Assembly (NCBI GenBank): GCA_025656675.1
Contig: JAHXHN010000003.1
Coordinates: 832,433-896,432 of the forward strand
Source of the DNA: Candidatus Thiodiazotropha sp. (ex Codakia rugifera)
GTDB taxonomy: Bacteria; Pseudomonadota; Gammaproteobacteria; Chromatiales; Chromatiaceae
DNA: 64,000 nucleotides
Direction: 5' to 3'
The notes beneath the pieces are model-generated. The model saw only the letters and a list, made by a program, of their open reading frames with translations. It had not been told where the DNA came from and searched no databases. The translations under genes and the position numbers were made by a program. Position 1 is the first letter of the stretch. Each line of letters opens with the position of its first letter. This document shows, piece after piece, positions 28,849 through 35,545 of this stretch.

Positions 28849-29744
28849 TGGCACCGATGGAACTTATTCTCGAACTCACCCTGATGCCACTGATCGCCTT
28901 TCTGGTGGGTATGATGATGGTCTTGATGATGCGTCGTATCGCCGCCAAGATACAACGCAGGGTGGGTCCACCTTTACTGCAACCGCTGTATGACATCGTC
29001 AAGTTACACAGTAAACGTACCCAGATTTCCCACGGCCTGATACATGACATCGGTATTATCATGGCAATGGGGGGCTATATTGCAGCAGAAACCCTGCTAC
29101 CTGTGCCGGGTATGAATGGAATTGCTGAGAAGGGAGGCATCATTACCCTGCTCTATCTAATGATGATCCCCTCTTTGGGCTTGGCTCTGGGTGTCGGTCA
29201 GTGCGCTAACCCCAATGGTTCCATTGGTATCGCCCGTGCACTGACAGCCATGCTTGCTTACGATATACCGCTGGTAATCGTCATATTCGGCGTTGCCTAT
29301 GCAGCAGGAACAACCAATCTGGTTGACATCATCGCTCAACAGCAGGCAGGTGGATTTGCAGCCTGGGGGGCAGTAGAGATGCCGCTACTGGCTATTGCCG
29401 GTCTCATTGCGATGCATGCCTCACTGGGCAAGCAACCCTTTGAGATCTACATTGCGCCAGCGGAGATTGCAACCGGCCCGATGGTAGAGATGAGCGGGAA
29501 ATACCTGGGTGGCCTGTTTGTCATGCAGTGCTTCCAGCTCTATACCACATCGGTACTCTACGTCAGTCTGTTCCTGGGCGGTGGCACTACCTGGTTCGAT
29601 TTTCTGTTGAAAAGTTTCCTGGTACTCGCCATCCCGGTCAGCATCGCCTATCTATTTCCCCGCTACCGCACCGAAGACCTACTGAGACTGATGTGGAAAT
29701 GGCCGGTGATGCTGGGACTGATTGGGGTAGCGTTTGTTCTATAG
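28848..29744 (+). CDS. mbxM: Mbx/Mbs-type complex subunit M (NuoH/HycD family)
   Basis: The start is taken at ATG 28848, which overlaps the previous stop as TGATG; an in-frame GTG at 28833 is possible. A 298-aa protein with about eight helices of the NuoH/HyfC/EchB family, the joint between the membrane arm and the electron-transfer arm. Conserved pieces: RRVGPPLLQPLYDIVKL, the acidic loops QPFEIYIAPAEIATGPMVEMSGKY and FPRYRTEDLLRLMWKW. The stop codon is directly followed by an inverted-repeat element, the first break in a run of overlapping genes. Confidence 0.93.
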   Translation: MAPMELILELTLMPLIAFLVGMMMVLMMRRIAAKIQRRVGPPLLQPLYDIVKLHSKRTQISHGLIHDIGIIMAMGGYIAAETLLPVPGMNGIAEKGGIITLLYLMMIPSLGLALGVGQCANPNGSIGIARALTAMLAYDIPLVIVIFGVAYAAGTTNLVDIIAQQQAGGFAAWGAVEMPLLAIAGLIAMHASLGKQPFEIYIAPAEIATGPMVEMSGKYLGGLFVMQCFQLYTTSVLYVSLFLGGGTTWFDFLLKSFLVLAIPVSIAYLFPRYRTEDLLRLMWKWPVMLGLIGVAFVL

Positions 29745-29876
29745 AGTTTTGAATTTTGAATTTTAAGTTTTGAGTTGATTTGTGTGCTATGCACACGTTT
29801 GTTTTTATAATAAGCGTGAGTGAAGCGAACACCGACACTCAAAACTAAAAACTCATAACTCAAAACTCACCACTCT
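29745..29876. repeat. Inverted-repeat element 1 (mbxM/mbxJ junction)
   Basis: It begins at the base after the mbxM stop codon. The outer arms are 7-bp-periodic (GAGTTTTGAATTTTGAATT on the left, complementary AACTCATAACTCAAAACTC on the right). The core has a GTGTGC-TAT-GCACAC hairpin and then AAGCGTGAGTGAAGCGAACACCG. Same orientation as elements 2 and 5. Confidence 0.85.
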
Positions 29877-29888
29877 TTGGTGAAAACG

Positions 29889-30602
29889 ATGAGTTCAATA
29901 AACCAGATCCCGGTGATCGAGGCGAAGAGAGGCAACCCACTGTCGAAGGTATTCGACGAACTGGTGCGTTTCTGCCGCTCACGTTCGCTTTTCATACTGC
30001 ACTACTGCACCGGTTGTGGGGCTATTGAACTGCCCCCTGCCATGACCTCCCGTTTCGATATGGAACGGCTGGGTATTCAACCGATGGTCTCACCGCGCCA
30101 GGCGGACATATTGCTGATTACCGGCTATGTATCGATCAAAACCCTGAAGCGTGTAATCCTGACTTATGAACAGATGGGATCGCCAAAATACGTTATCGGG
30201 ATCTGTTCATGCACTGTCAATGGCGGTATGTATTGGCAAAGCTATGCGACCGCAAAGAAACTGGATGAATATATGCCGGTCGATCTCTACATCGCCGGCT
30301 GTATGCCACGGCCAGAAGCGGTCATCGCCGGCCTGCAACAACTGATGAACAGAATCCAATCAGGGGAAGCTAACAGCTGGGAAGATTATTTTCGCAACTA
30401 TGATTATTACCTGGGCAATCAACAAAAGCTGTTTGGCGATAATTGGCAGACCCCTACCGATATCATTACGGAAGCTAAACACTATAACCTGATGGGTGAA
30501 GGCACATTTGGTGAACATACCCGCCTGCTGGAGCAGCATCAGAAGCCTCTGGAAGCCCTGGATATGCGCTTGGGCCACAATTTAAAGGAGCCTACTGAAT
30601 GA
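29889..30602 (+). CDS. mbxJ: Mbx/Mbs-type complex subunit J (NuoB/hydrogenase small-subunit family)
   Basis: The start is placed at ATG 29889; GTG 29880 is possible, and the preceding bases are repeat element. The 237-aa protein should carry the proximal [4Fe-4S] cluster. Ligands from the ATG: Cys40 and Cys43 (CTGCGA), Cys108 (CTVNGG) and Cys138 (AGCMPRPE). CxxC in place of the adjacent CC pair of complex I NuoB places it with hydrogenase-like and Mbx/Mbs small subunits. An additional Cys106 sits two residues before the third ligand. Overlaps mbxK by 4 nt. Confidence 0.93.
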   Translation: MSSINQIPVIEAKRGNPLSKVFDELVRFCRSRSLFILHYCTGCGAIELPPAMTSRFDMERLGIQPMVSPRQADILLITGYVSIKTLKRVILTYEQMGSPKYVIGICSCTVNGGMYWQSYATAKKLDEYMPVDLYIAGCMPRPEAVIAGLQQLMNRIQSGEANSWEDYFRNYDYYLGNQQKLFGDNWQTPTDIITEAKHYNLMGEGTFGEHTRLLEQHQKPLEALDMRLGHNLKEPTE

Positions 30603-31168
30603 GTCAGGAGATCGCCCACTGGTTGGATAATCTGCTGGAAGAGATCGAGGGCATCGAGATACGACGCAAGAGCAGCCGCCGGGTGCGCGTGGATGTTCCT
30701 GCAGACGCCCTGCCCGCCCTGCTTGAGCTCTTGCAGGGCCGCGCAGGTTATATCCATCTCTCCGCCATCAGCTGTGTCGACTGGATCGATGATGAAGAAT
30801 TCGAACTGGTCTACCATGTCTGGTCTTATGAAAACCATTCTCTCGTATCTGCACATATACGTATTGCTCGTGAACCGGGTGTCTATCTGTCGGTCTACGA
30901 TCTCTATCAACCGGCAGCTTTTTTTGAGCGCGATATCCATGAGATGTACGGCATCCATTTCGAAGGCAGTCCCAACATGGGCAAATTCATTCTCACTGAG
31001 TGGGATGGCCCTCCTCCTATGCGCAAAGAGTTCGACAGCGAGGCCTACATCAATGAACATCTTAGCTGGCAGGAGTACAACCCGCCTTGGCTGCAAGCAC
31101 TGATCGCTGAAGGTGGCGGTGTGGTGATTCCGCCGGAAGAGCAGCGGTTCAGTCGAAAAAAGAGTTAA
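30599..31168 (+). CDS. mbxK: Mbx/Mbs-type complex subunit K (NuoC/HycE N-terminal family)
   Basis: A 189-aa soluble protein of the 30-kDa complex I subunit family. Conserved: LSAISCVDWIDDEEFELVYHVWS, AAFFERDIHEMYGIHFEG (ERE/D.-DM.G motif) and LTEWDGPPPMRKEF. It supports the large subunit and contacts the small subunit; no cofactor. Its stop codon lies in the first bases of repeat element 2, which separates it from mbxL. Confidence 0.93.
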   Translation: MSQEIAHWLDNLLEEIEGIEIRRKSSRRVRVDVPADALPALLELLQGRAGYIHLSAISCVDWIDDEEFELVYHVWSYENHSLVSAHIRIAREPGVYLSVYDLYQPAAFFERDIHEMYGIHFEGSPNMGKFILTEWDGPPPMRKEFDSEAYINEHLSWQEYNPPWLQALIAEGGGVVIPPEEQRFSRKKS

Positions 31169-31290
31169 TTTTAAATTATGAATGTTGAATTTTTAATTAA
31201 CGAGTATGCAATACGCACAGCCTCATTTACAAAAGCGTAAGCGAAGCGAGCACCGAAATGCATAATTCAAAATTCAGCATCCAAAATTAA
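31166..31290. repeat. Inverted-repeat element 2 (mbxK/mbxL junction)
   Basis: Starts at the mbxK stop codon (TAA) and ends 14 bp before mbxL. The left arm contains TTAAATTATGAATGTTGAATT, the right arm ATAATTCAAAATTCAG. The core has GTATGCAATACGCAC and AAAGCGTAAGCGAAGCGAGCACCG. Same orientation as element 1. Confidence 0.85.
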
Positions 31291-31304
31291 CGAGCAACAC
31301 GAGC

Positions 31305-32447
31305 ATGAGACCCGAGAACTACGAAGCCCAACGCCAGCCACCGAGTAACGAGTATGAACTCAACTTCGGCCCCAACCATCCCGGTATCGAGGGCAACTAT
31401 GCACTGAAGGTTAAACTGCACGGTGATGTGGTGATCGAGGCCAACGCCGACGGTGGATACCTGCATCGTGGTTTTGAAAAGCTGATGGAACAGCGACTGT
31501 GGATACAGAATATCGCCCTGGTGCCACGTATCTGTGTGCCTGATCCCTCACCCATGGAGCTCTGTTACTCTATGGCGGTAGAACAACTCTGTGGTCTGGT
31601 GGTGCCTAAGCGTGCACAATGGATTCGAGTCCTCCAACTGGAACTCTCTCGTATAGCTGCTCATCTGTTCACATTTGGTGGGCATGCCGCCACTACCGGC
31701 ATGTACAGCACCATGTATTGGGGTGTCACTGATCGCGATCTACTGCTTGACCTGTTCGAGGAGTTTACGGGTGGTCGGGTCTACAGTATCTATAACATTC
31801 CTGGGGGTGTACGTCGGGAACTGCCACCAGGATTCCTGCAGCGTGTCACAGAGACACTCGATTATATCGAATCGCGCCTCCCCGACTATGACAACCTCTT
31901 TTTCAAAAATCAGGTATTTGTCAGACGCGCCAAGGGGGTTGGTGTCATGACCCGGGAACAGGCCCTGGCCTGGGGGGTTACCGGACCAAATCTACGGGCT
32001 ACAGGGTTGGCATTCGATGTACGTCGGGACGATCCTTACCAGGTCTACGACCAGCTTGAATTCGAGATTCCCACCGAAGAGAGCGGCGATGCGTGGGCAC
32101 GCACACTGGTTCGGCGCCACGAACTGATGGAGAGTATTCGCATCCTACGGCAGGTTATCGATGCGCTGCCTGATATCCATGGTTCAATCCGCGCACCGAT
32201 CCCCAATCCGCTGGCCTGGAATGTCCCTGCCGGGGAGACCTACACCCGGGTTGAATCGTCCAAGGGCGAGCTTTGTTACTACGTGGTTTCAGACGGAGGT
32301 CCAAAACCTTACCGGGTACATGTACGTGGTCCATCCTCCATGCATGCGGTTCAGGTACTGGAAAAACTCGCCATAGGATCGCGCATTGAGGATATAGCGC
32401 AGACGATGTTTTCCCTGGATGCCTGTCCACCTGAAGTGGATCGGTGA
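31305..32447 (+). CDS. mbxL: Mbx/Mbs-type complex subunit L (NuoD/NiFe large-subunit family, NiFe ligands incomplete)
   Basis: A 380-aa protein of the 49-kDa/NiFe large-subunit family (FGPNHPGIEGNYALKV, GYLHRGFEKLMEQRLW). Active [NiFe]-hydrogenases bind the metals with two CxxC pairs. Here the first is Cys77-V-P-Asp80 (RICVPD) and the second is Cys374-P-P-Glu377 (DACPPEVDR), so only two of four ligands remain and the partners are acidic. It differs from complex I NuoD too, which lacks these cysteines. That pattern is known for Mbx/Mbs catalytic subunits, linked to sulfane or polysulfide reduction in Thermococcales. H2 chemistry is very unlikely. The stop codon abuts or belongs to the heptad repeat that follows. 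Confidence 0.93.
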   Translation: MRPENYEAQRQPPSNEYELNFGPNHPGIEGNYALKVKLHGDVVIEANADGGYLHRGFEKLMEQRLWIQNIALVPRICVPDPSPMELCYSMAVEQLCGLVVPKRAQWIRVLQLELSRIAAHLFTFGGHAATTGMYSTMYWGVTDRDLLLDLFEEFTGGRVYSIYNIPGGVRRELPPGFLQRVTETLDYIESRLPDYDNLFFKNQVFVRRAKGVGVMTREQALAWGVTGPNLRATGLAFDVRRDDPYQVYDQLEFEIPTEESGDAWARTLVRRHELMESIRILRQVIDALPDIHGSIRAPIPNPLAWNVPAGETYTRVESSKGELCYYVVSDGGPKPYRVHVRGPSSMHAVQVLEKLAIGSRIEDIAQTMFSLDACPPEVDR

Positions 32448-32499
32448 GTTTTGAGTTTTGAGTTTTGAGTTTTGAGTTTTGAGTTTTGAGTTTTGAGTT
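32445..32499. repeat. Left heptad array of the four-helix unit
   Basis: Tandem 7-bp units reading TGAGTTT, nearly perfect over 55 bp. The first TGA is the mbxL stop codon. Confidence 0.9.
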
Positions 32500-32526
32500 A
32501 ACAGAGTATTGCAGGGAGGCAACTGA

Positions 32527-32892
32527 ATGAGTAATGAAAAACATATTACCAAGAGAAAAAGGTTTGAACTTGCAGTTAGAATTATACAACTTGCAAGATA
32601 TTTACAGACTGAGAAGGACGAGTATATATTGTCCAAGCAAATTTTACGATCTGGTACTAGTATCGGTGCAGATATTGAAGAAGCAAGCGCGGGGCAGTCG
32701 AGAAGGGATTTCAGGTCCAAAATGTCAATTGCATCAAAAGAGGCTCGTGAAACTATGTATTGGCTTCGATTAATGAAAAAGACAAGATTCGTGGAGAAAA
32801 AGTTGGCAGATTCTTTATTTCATGATTGCAGCGAACTGGTTTCCCTCTTGACATCAATCGTTAAAACTACTGCACAGAGATGTGAAGCATGA
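32527..32892 (+). CDS. Four-helix-bundle protein (S23/IVP family)
   Basis: A 121-aa protein of the PF05635/TIGR02436 family: KRFELAVRIIQLARYL, RSGTSIGADIEEASAGQSRRDFRSKMSIASKEARETMYWLRL are the diagnostic stretches. Relatives are encoded inside intervening sequences of bacterial 23S rRNA, and the Avd protein of diversity-generating retroelements shares the fold; most free-standing copies have no known role. A GGGAGG site precedes the ATG. Its stop overlaps the mbxN start (ATGA). It has no known tie to the respiratory complex and is flanked by inverted heptad repeats, so it is best read as an inserted unit. Confidence 0.93.
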   Translation: MSNEKHITKRKRFELAVRIIQLARYLQTEKDEYILSKQILRSGTSIGADIEEASAGQSRRDFRSKMSIASKEARETMYWLRLMKKTRFVEKKLADSLFHDCSELVSLLTSIVKTTAQRCEA

Positions 32893-34754
32893 AGGACCCA
32901 ACTCAAAACTCAAAACTCAAAACTCAAAACTCTGTACTCATTGAGCACAGTGATTCCGGTTCGATTCTCAGCCCACTAAAGGCACTACAATTCTTAGCCC
33001 GCAAACCTGTCACCGTCCCTTTGGAACCCAGACCAGCTGCCGCCAACTATCGCGGCTTTCATCTTAATGACAATGAAAAGTGTATTGGTTGCAGTTCCTG
33101 CCAAAAAGTCTGTGACAATGCCGCCATCACTATGGTCAAGGTTCCTCATCTGCCAGAAGATCCGGTTAATGGCATTCGCAACCTGCGTCCAGCCATCGAT
33201 TACGGACGCTGCTGCTGGTGCGCTCTGTGCGTCGATATCTGCCCAACCAGCGCCATCTCCCTGTCACGTGAGTATGTCCATATCTGCACACAGGAGGAGA
33301 TTGACAGTTATTTCATCCTGCCCGATGAAACCGGTATCCACGGTGAATTCTACGGCCAGGGTTGGCAAAAAAGCGTTGACTCGGATCTACTCGATTTGGA
33401 ACGCCAGCCAATGGCCGAGGTAGAGCCAGCAGCACGCATCGATAACTTCGATGAGATTGTCAACGGGTATACAGACCAGCAAGCATTGATCGAAGCTTCC
33501 CGTTGCGTGCAATGCGGTATGTGCCACGATGCCTGCCCTACCCATATGGATGCACCAGAATACATTCGCGCCATCTGGCAGGGGAAGCCCGAAGAGGCAG
33601 TACGCTGGATCTATCAAAGCAATCCTTTTTCACATGTCTGTGGTCGGGTCTGCACCCATCGTTGTGAAGATGCCTGCTCCATCGGCAGACGTGGACAACC
33701 GGTCTCTATCCGTTGGCTGAAACGTTATGCGATGGATTCAGTGGATCATCAGCGTGTAAAAGAGATTGCGGCAGAGGGTAAGGTGGATTATTTGAGTGGC
33801 CGTCGAATTGCTGTTATCGGTGCGGGTCCTGCTGGGCTGACAGCAGCATACGATCTGGTCCGCAAAGGCCATGAGGTCAGTGTCTTCGAAGCCAGGAGTC
33901 ATGCAGGGGGGATGCCACGCTACGGTATCCCGGAATACCGTCTGCCCTATGAAATACTCGATCGGGATATTGACGTGATCACCTCACTCGGGGTGAAGAT
34001 ACAGACCAATACCCGGGTTGGTAACGATATCGGCATGGATCAGTTACAGGCTGATTTTGATGCCGTTGTACTCGCAATCGGCCTCCATCTGGGGCGTTCC
34101 ACCCGGATTCCCGGTGCTGAACACAAACAGGTCAGTAAGGCTGTCGATCTGCTGCGCAACATCACAGATGGCGAGAAGTTCAAACTACCCAAGCAGGCAG
34201 TGGTGATTGGTGGTGGCAATGTCGCTATGGATATCGCCCGCAGTATAGCCCGCCTGCAGAAGCAGCGTTTTGGTGAGGTAAAAGTCACCGTCACCGCACT
34301 CGAGGATAAGGCGCATTTCCTGGCCGACCCAGTGGAGATCAAAGAGTGCAGTGAAGAAGGCATTGAGATCTTCGATGCCCGTGGTCCTCAGGAGTGTATT
34401 GTCGAAAAAGGCCAGCTCAAGGGTTTACGAACATGGAAGGTTCGCTCCATTTTTGACGAACAGGGAAGATTCGCTCCTGCTTATGATGAGAGTGACGAGC
34501 TTGTCCATGAGGGCGACATGATCATCGAGGCCATTGGCCAAATGTCGGATGTCAGTATACTCGGGGAACAATTGACCGAGGAATTGGAATGGAACCGAGG
34601 CCGTATTCAGGTGGATGATAATGGCCATACCTCAGTCGATTGGTTGTGGGCCGCAGGAGACTGTGTCAAAGGTCCGGATGTAGTGCATGCTGTTGCGGAT
34701 GGGCACAGGGTAGCAGCCAGTATTGAGCGGTGGCTGTCTGGAAGACAAAAATAA
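32889..34754 (+). CDS. mbxN: Mbx/Mbs-type subunit N: 2x[4Fe-4S] ferredoxin fused to GltD/NfnL-type FAD-NAD(P) oxidoreductase
   Basis: A 621-aa fusion. An N-terminal NuoI-like ferredoxin domain has two CxxCxxCxxxC motifs (Cys65/68/71/75 and Cys108/111/114/118). A GltD-type helical Fe-S domain follows (about 200-270, CVQCGMCHDAC and CGRVCTHRCEDAC), then an FAD Rossmann motif (IAVIGAGPAGLTAAYDL, about 307-323) and an NAD(P) motif (VVIGGGNVAMDIARS, about 438-452). In archaeal complexes the N subunit is only the ferredoxin; the attached flavoprotein would let the complex exchange electrons directly with NAD(P)H. The first 15 residues are encoded by the heptad repeat of the inserted unit, and no other ATG, GTG or TTG is near, so the native start was probably replaced. 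Confidence 0.92.
   Translation: MKDPTQNSKLKTQNSVLIEHSDSGSILSPLKALQFLARKPVTVPLEPRPAAANYRGFHLNDNEKCIGCSSCQKVCDNAAITMVKVPHLPEDPVNGIRNLRPAIDYGRCCWCALCVDICPTSAISLSREYVHICTQEEIDSYFILPDETGIHGEFYGQGWQKSVDSDLLDLERQPMAEVEPAARIDNFDEIVNGYTDQQALIEASRCVQCGMCHDACPTHMDAPEYIRAIWQGKPEEAVRWIYQSNPFSHVCGRVCTHRCEDACSIGRRGQPVSIRWLKRYAMDSVDHQRVKEIAAEGKVDYLSGRRIAVIGAGPAGLTAAYDLVRKGHEVSVFEARSHAGGMPRYGIPEYRLPYEILDRDIDVITSLGVKIQTNTRVGNDIGMDQLQADFDAVVLAIGLHLGRSTRIPGAEHKQVSKAVDLLRNITDGEKFKLPKQAVVIGGGNVAMDIARSIARLQKQRFGEVKVTVTALEDKAHFLADPVEIKECSEEGIEIFDARGPQECIVEKGQLKGLRTWKVRSIFDEQGRFAPAYDESDELVHEGDMIIEAIGQMSDVSILGEQLTEELEWNRGRIQVDDNGHTSVDWLWAAGDCVKGPDVVHAVADGHRVAASIERWLSGRQK
32900..32932. repeat. Right heptad array of the four-helix unit, inside the mbxN coding start
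   Basis: AACTCAA repeated about 4.5 times, the reverse complement of the left array. In the mbxN frame it encodes TQNSKLKTQNS, a low-complexity peptide that is unlikely to be ancestral. Confidence 0.9.
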
Positions 34755-34850
34755 TTTTGAATTATAAATTATGAATTCTGGAGTTCGCTACGCTCATATT
34801 ATATTTAATTAAGCTGTGCGCAAAGCACATGCTTCAATTCCAAAATGTTT
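34752..34850. repeat. Inverted-repeat element 3 (mbxN/rubrerythrin junction)
   Basis: Starts at the mbxN stop codon (TAA). Reverse orientation relative to elements 1 and 2: the GAGTTCGCTACGCTCAT part comes first, then the TGTGCGCAAAGCACA hairpin, with TTTTGAATTATAAATTATG on the left and CAATTCCAAAATG on the right. Confidence 0.8.
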
Positions 34851-34863
34851 ATTGGAGGATTGC

Positions 34864-35367
34864 ATGACAGAAGGCCACAGTAGCGGTTACGAAAGACTGC
34901 AATCGAAAAAAAGCCTTGCAGAGATCCTTGAGATCGCGGTTGAGTTCGAACGCACTGCACGTGATTTCTATACTGACTTGATTCCCAAAGTCAGTAAACA
35001 GATCCGTTATCTGGTGGAGGAGCTGGCCGAAGAGGAGCAGCACCATTTTAATCTGTTCAACGAACTCAAGTCCCGACCCGATATTGAACAGTATATCCAT
35101 GCCATGGTCGACACACCCGCCAGCGACCAGCGATTTTCCGACGCCATACAGCTTCCCGATTTGGGCGAAAAACCAGACGACCAGGCAGTCCTGCAATTTG
35201 CCTTGGGACGTGAGCATGCCGCTATGGAACAATACCGCTCACTGGCTGAAAGCACTGACGAGGGACCGATCAAGGCGTTATTTCTGTTTCTCGCCAATGA
35301 AGAGACCCTACACAAAAACCAACTGGAAAAACTCTATTACGAGACTATCCACAGCGGTGGTGTTTGA
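34864..35367 (+). CDS. Rubrerythrin-like ferritin-fold protein
   Basis: The start at ATG 34864 is preceded by GGAGG; an upstream in-frame ATG lies in the repeat element. The 167-aa protein has the four-helix di-iron pattern with carboxylate/histidine ligands in EFERTARDFY, AEEEQHHFNLF, GREHAAMEQYRSL and NEETLHKNQLEKLY. There is no C-terminal rubredoxin domain, so electrons must come from a partner. As the last gene after the Mbx-like complex it may protect the low-potential clusters by reducing peroxide or oxygen; this is inferred from position. Confidence 0.85.
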   Translation: MTEGHSSGYERLQSKKSLAEILEIAVEFERTARDFYTDLIPKVSKQIRYLVEELAEEEQHHFNLFNELKSRPDIEQYIHAMVDTPASDQRFSDAIQLPDLGEKPDDQAVLQFALGREHAAMEQYRSLAESTDEGPIKALFLFLANEETLHKNQLEKLYYETIHSGGV

Positions 35368-35545
35368 TCAGGCTCAATAAATCTTATGAATTTTCTTATT
35401 TGTAGTGGCGCCACAGCTACATTAGGCTACTCTTATGTAGTAATGGAAACTACCCTATTTTCTTGGTTGGCAAGCTAAGAAAGTACTCTGTTAACACAAT
35501 GTATAGTGTGTTCATGGCAGAACCCTATGCCATGCAGAGGACTGA

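Larger units (their letters stand above)
32445..32932. mobile_element. 488-bp unit with inverted heptad-repeat ends carrying a four-helix-bundle gene
   Basis: The left end (32445-32499) is about eight copies of TGAGTTT/TTTTGAG. The right end (32900-32932) is about 4.5 copies of the complementary AACTCAA/AAACTCA. Between them lies one gene (32527-32892). The unit separates mbxL from mbxN, adjacent in the typical Mbx order, and its arms resemble those of the short repeat elements elsewhere in the window. No transposase is inside, so mobility is an inference; any movement would need an outside enzyme. No target duplication could be identified. Confidence 0.6.

Noticed and set aside
32445..32499. 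CRISPR or VNTR array
   Set aside because: Units are 7 bp without spacers, and the complementary array on the other side of the gene shows inverted ends.
22936..34754. Respiratory complex I (nuo operon)
   Set aside because: No NuoE/F/G, MrpE/F/G and DUF4040 genes are present, MbxJ has CxxC and not the CC pair of NuoB, and MbxL keeps hydrogenase-type cysteines C77 and C374.
28848..34754. Membrane-bound [NiFe]-hydrogenase or formate hydrogenlyase
   Set aside because: Two of the four NiFe cysteine ligands are replaced by Asp80 and Glu377, and no maturation protease or hyp genes are nearby.
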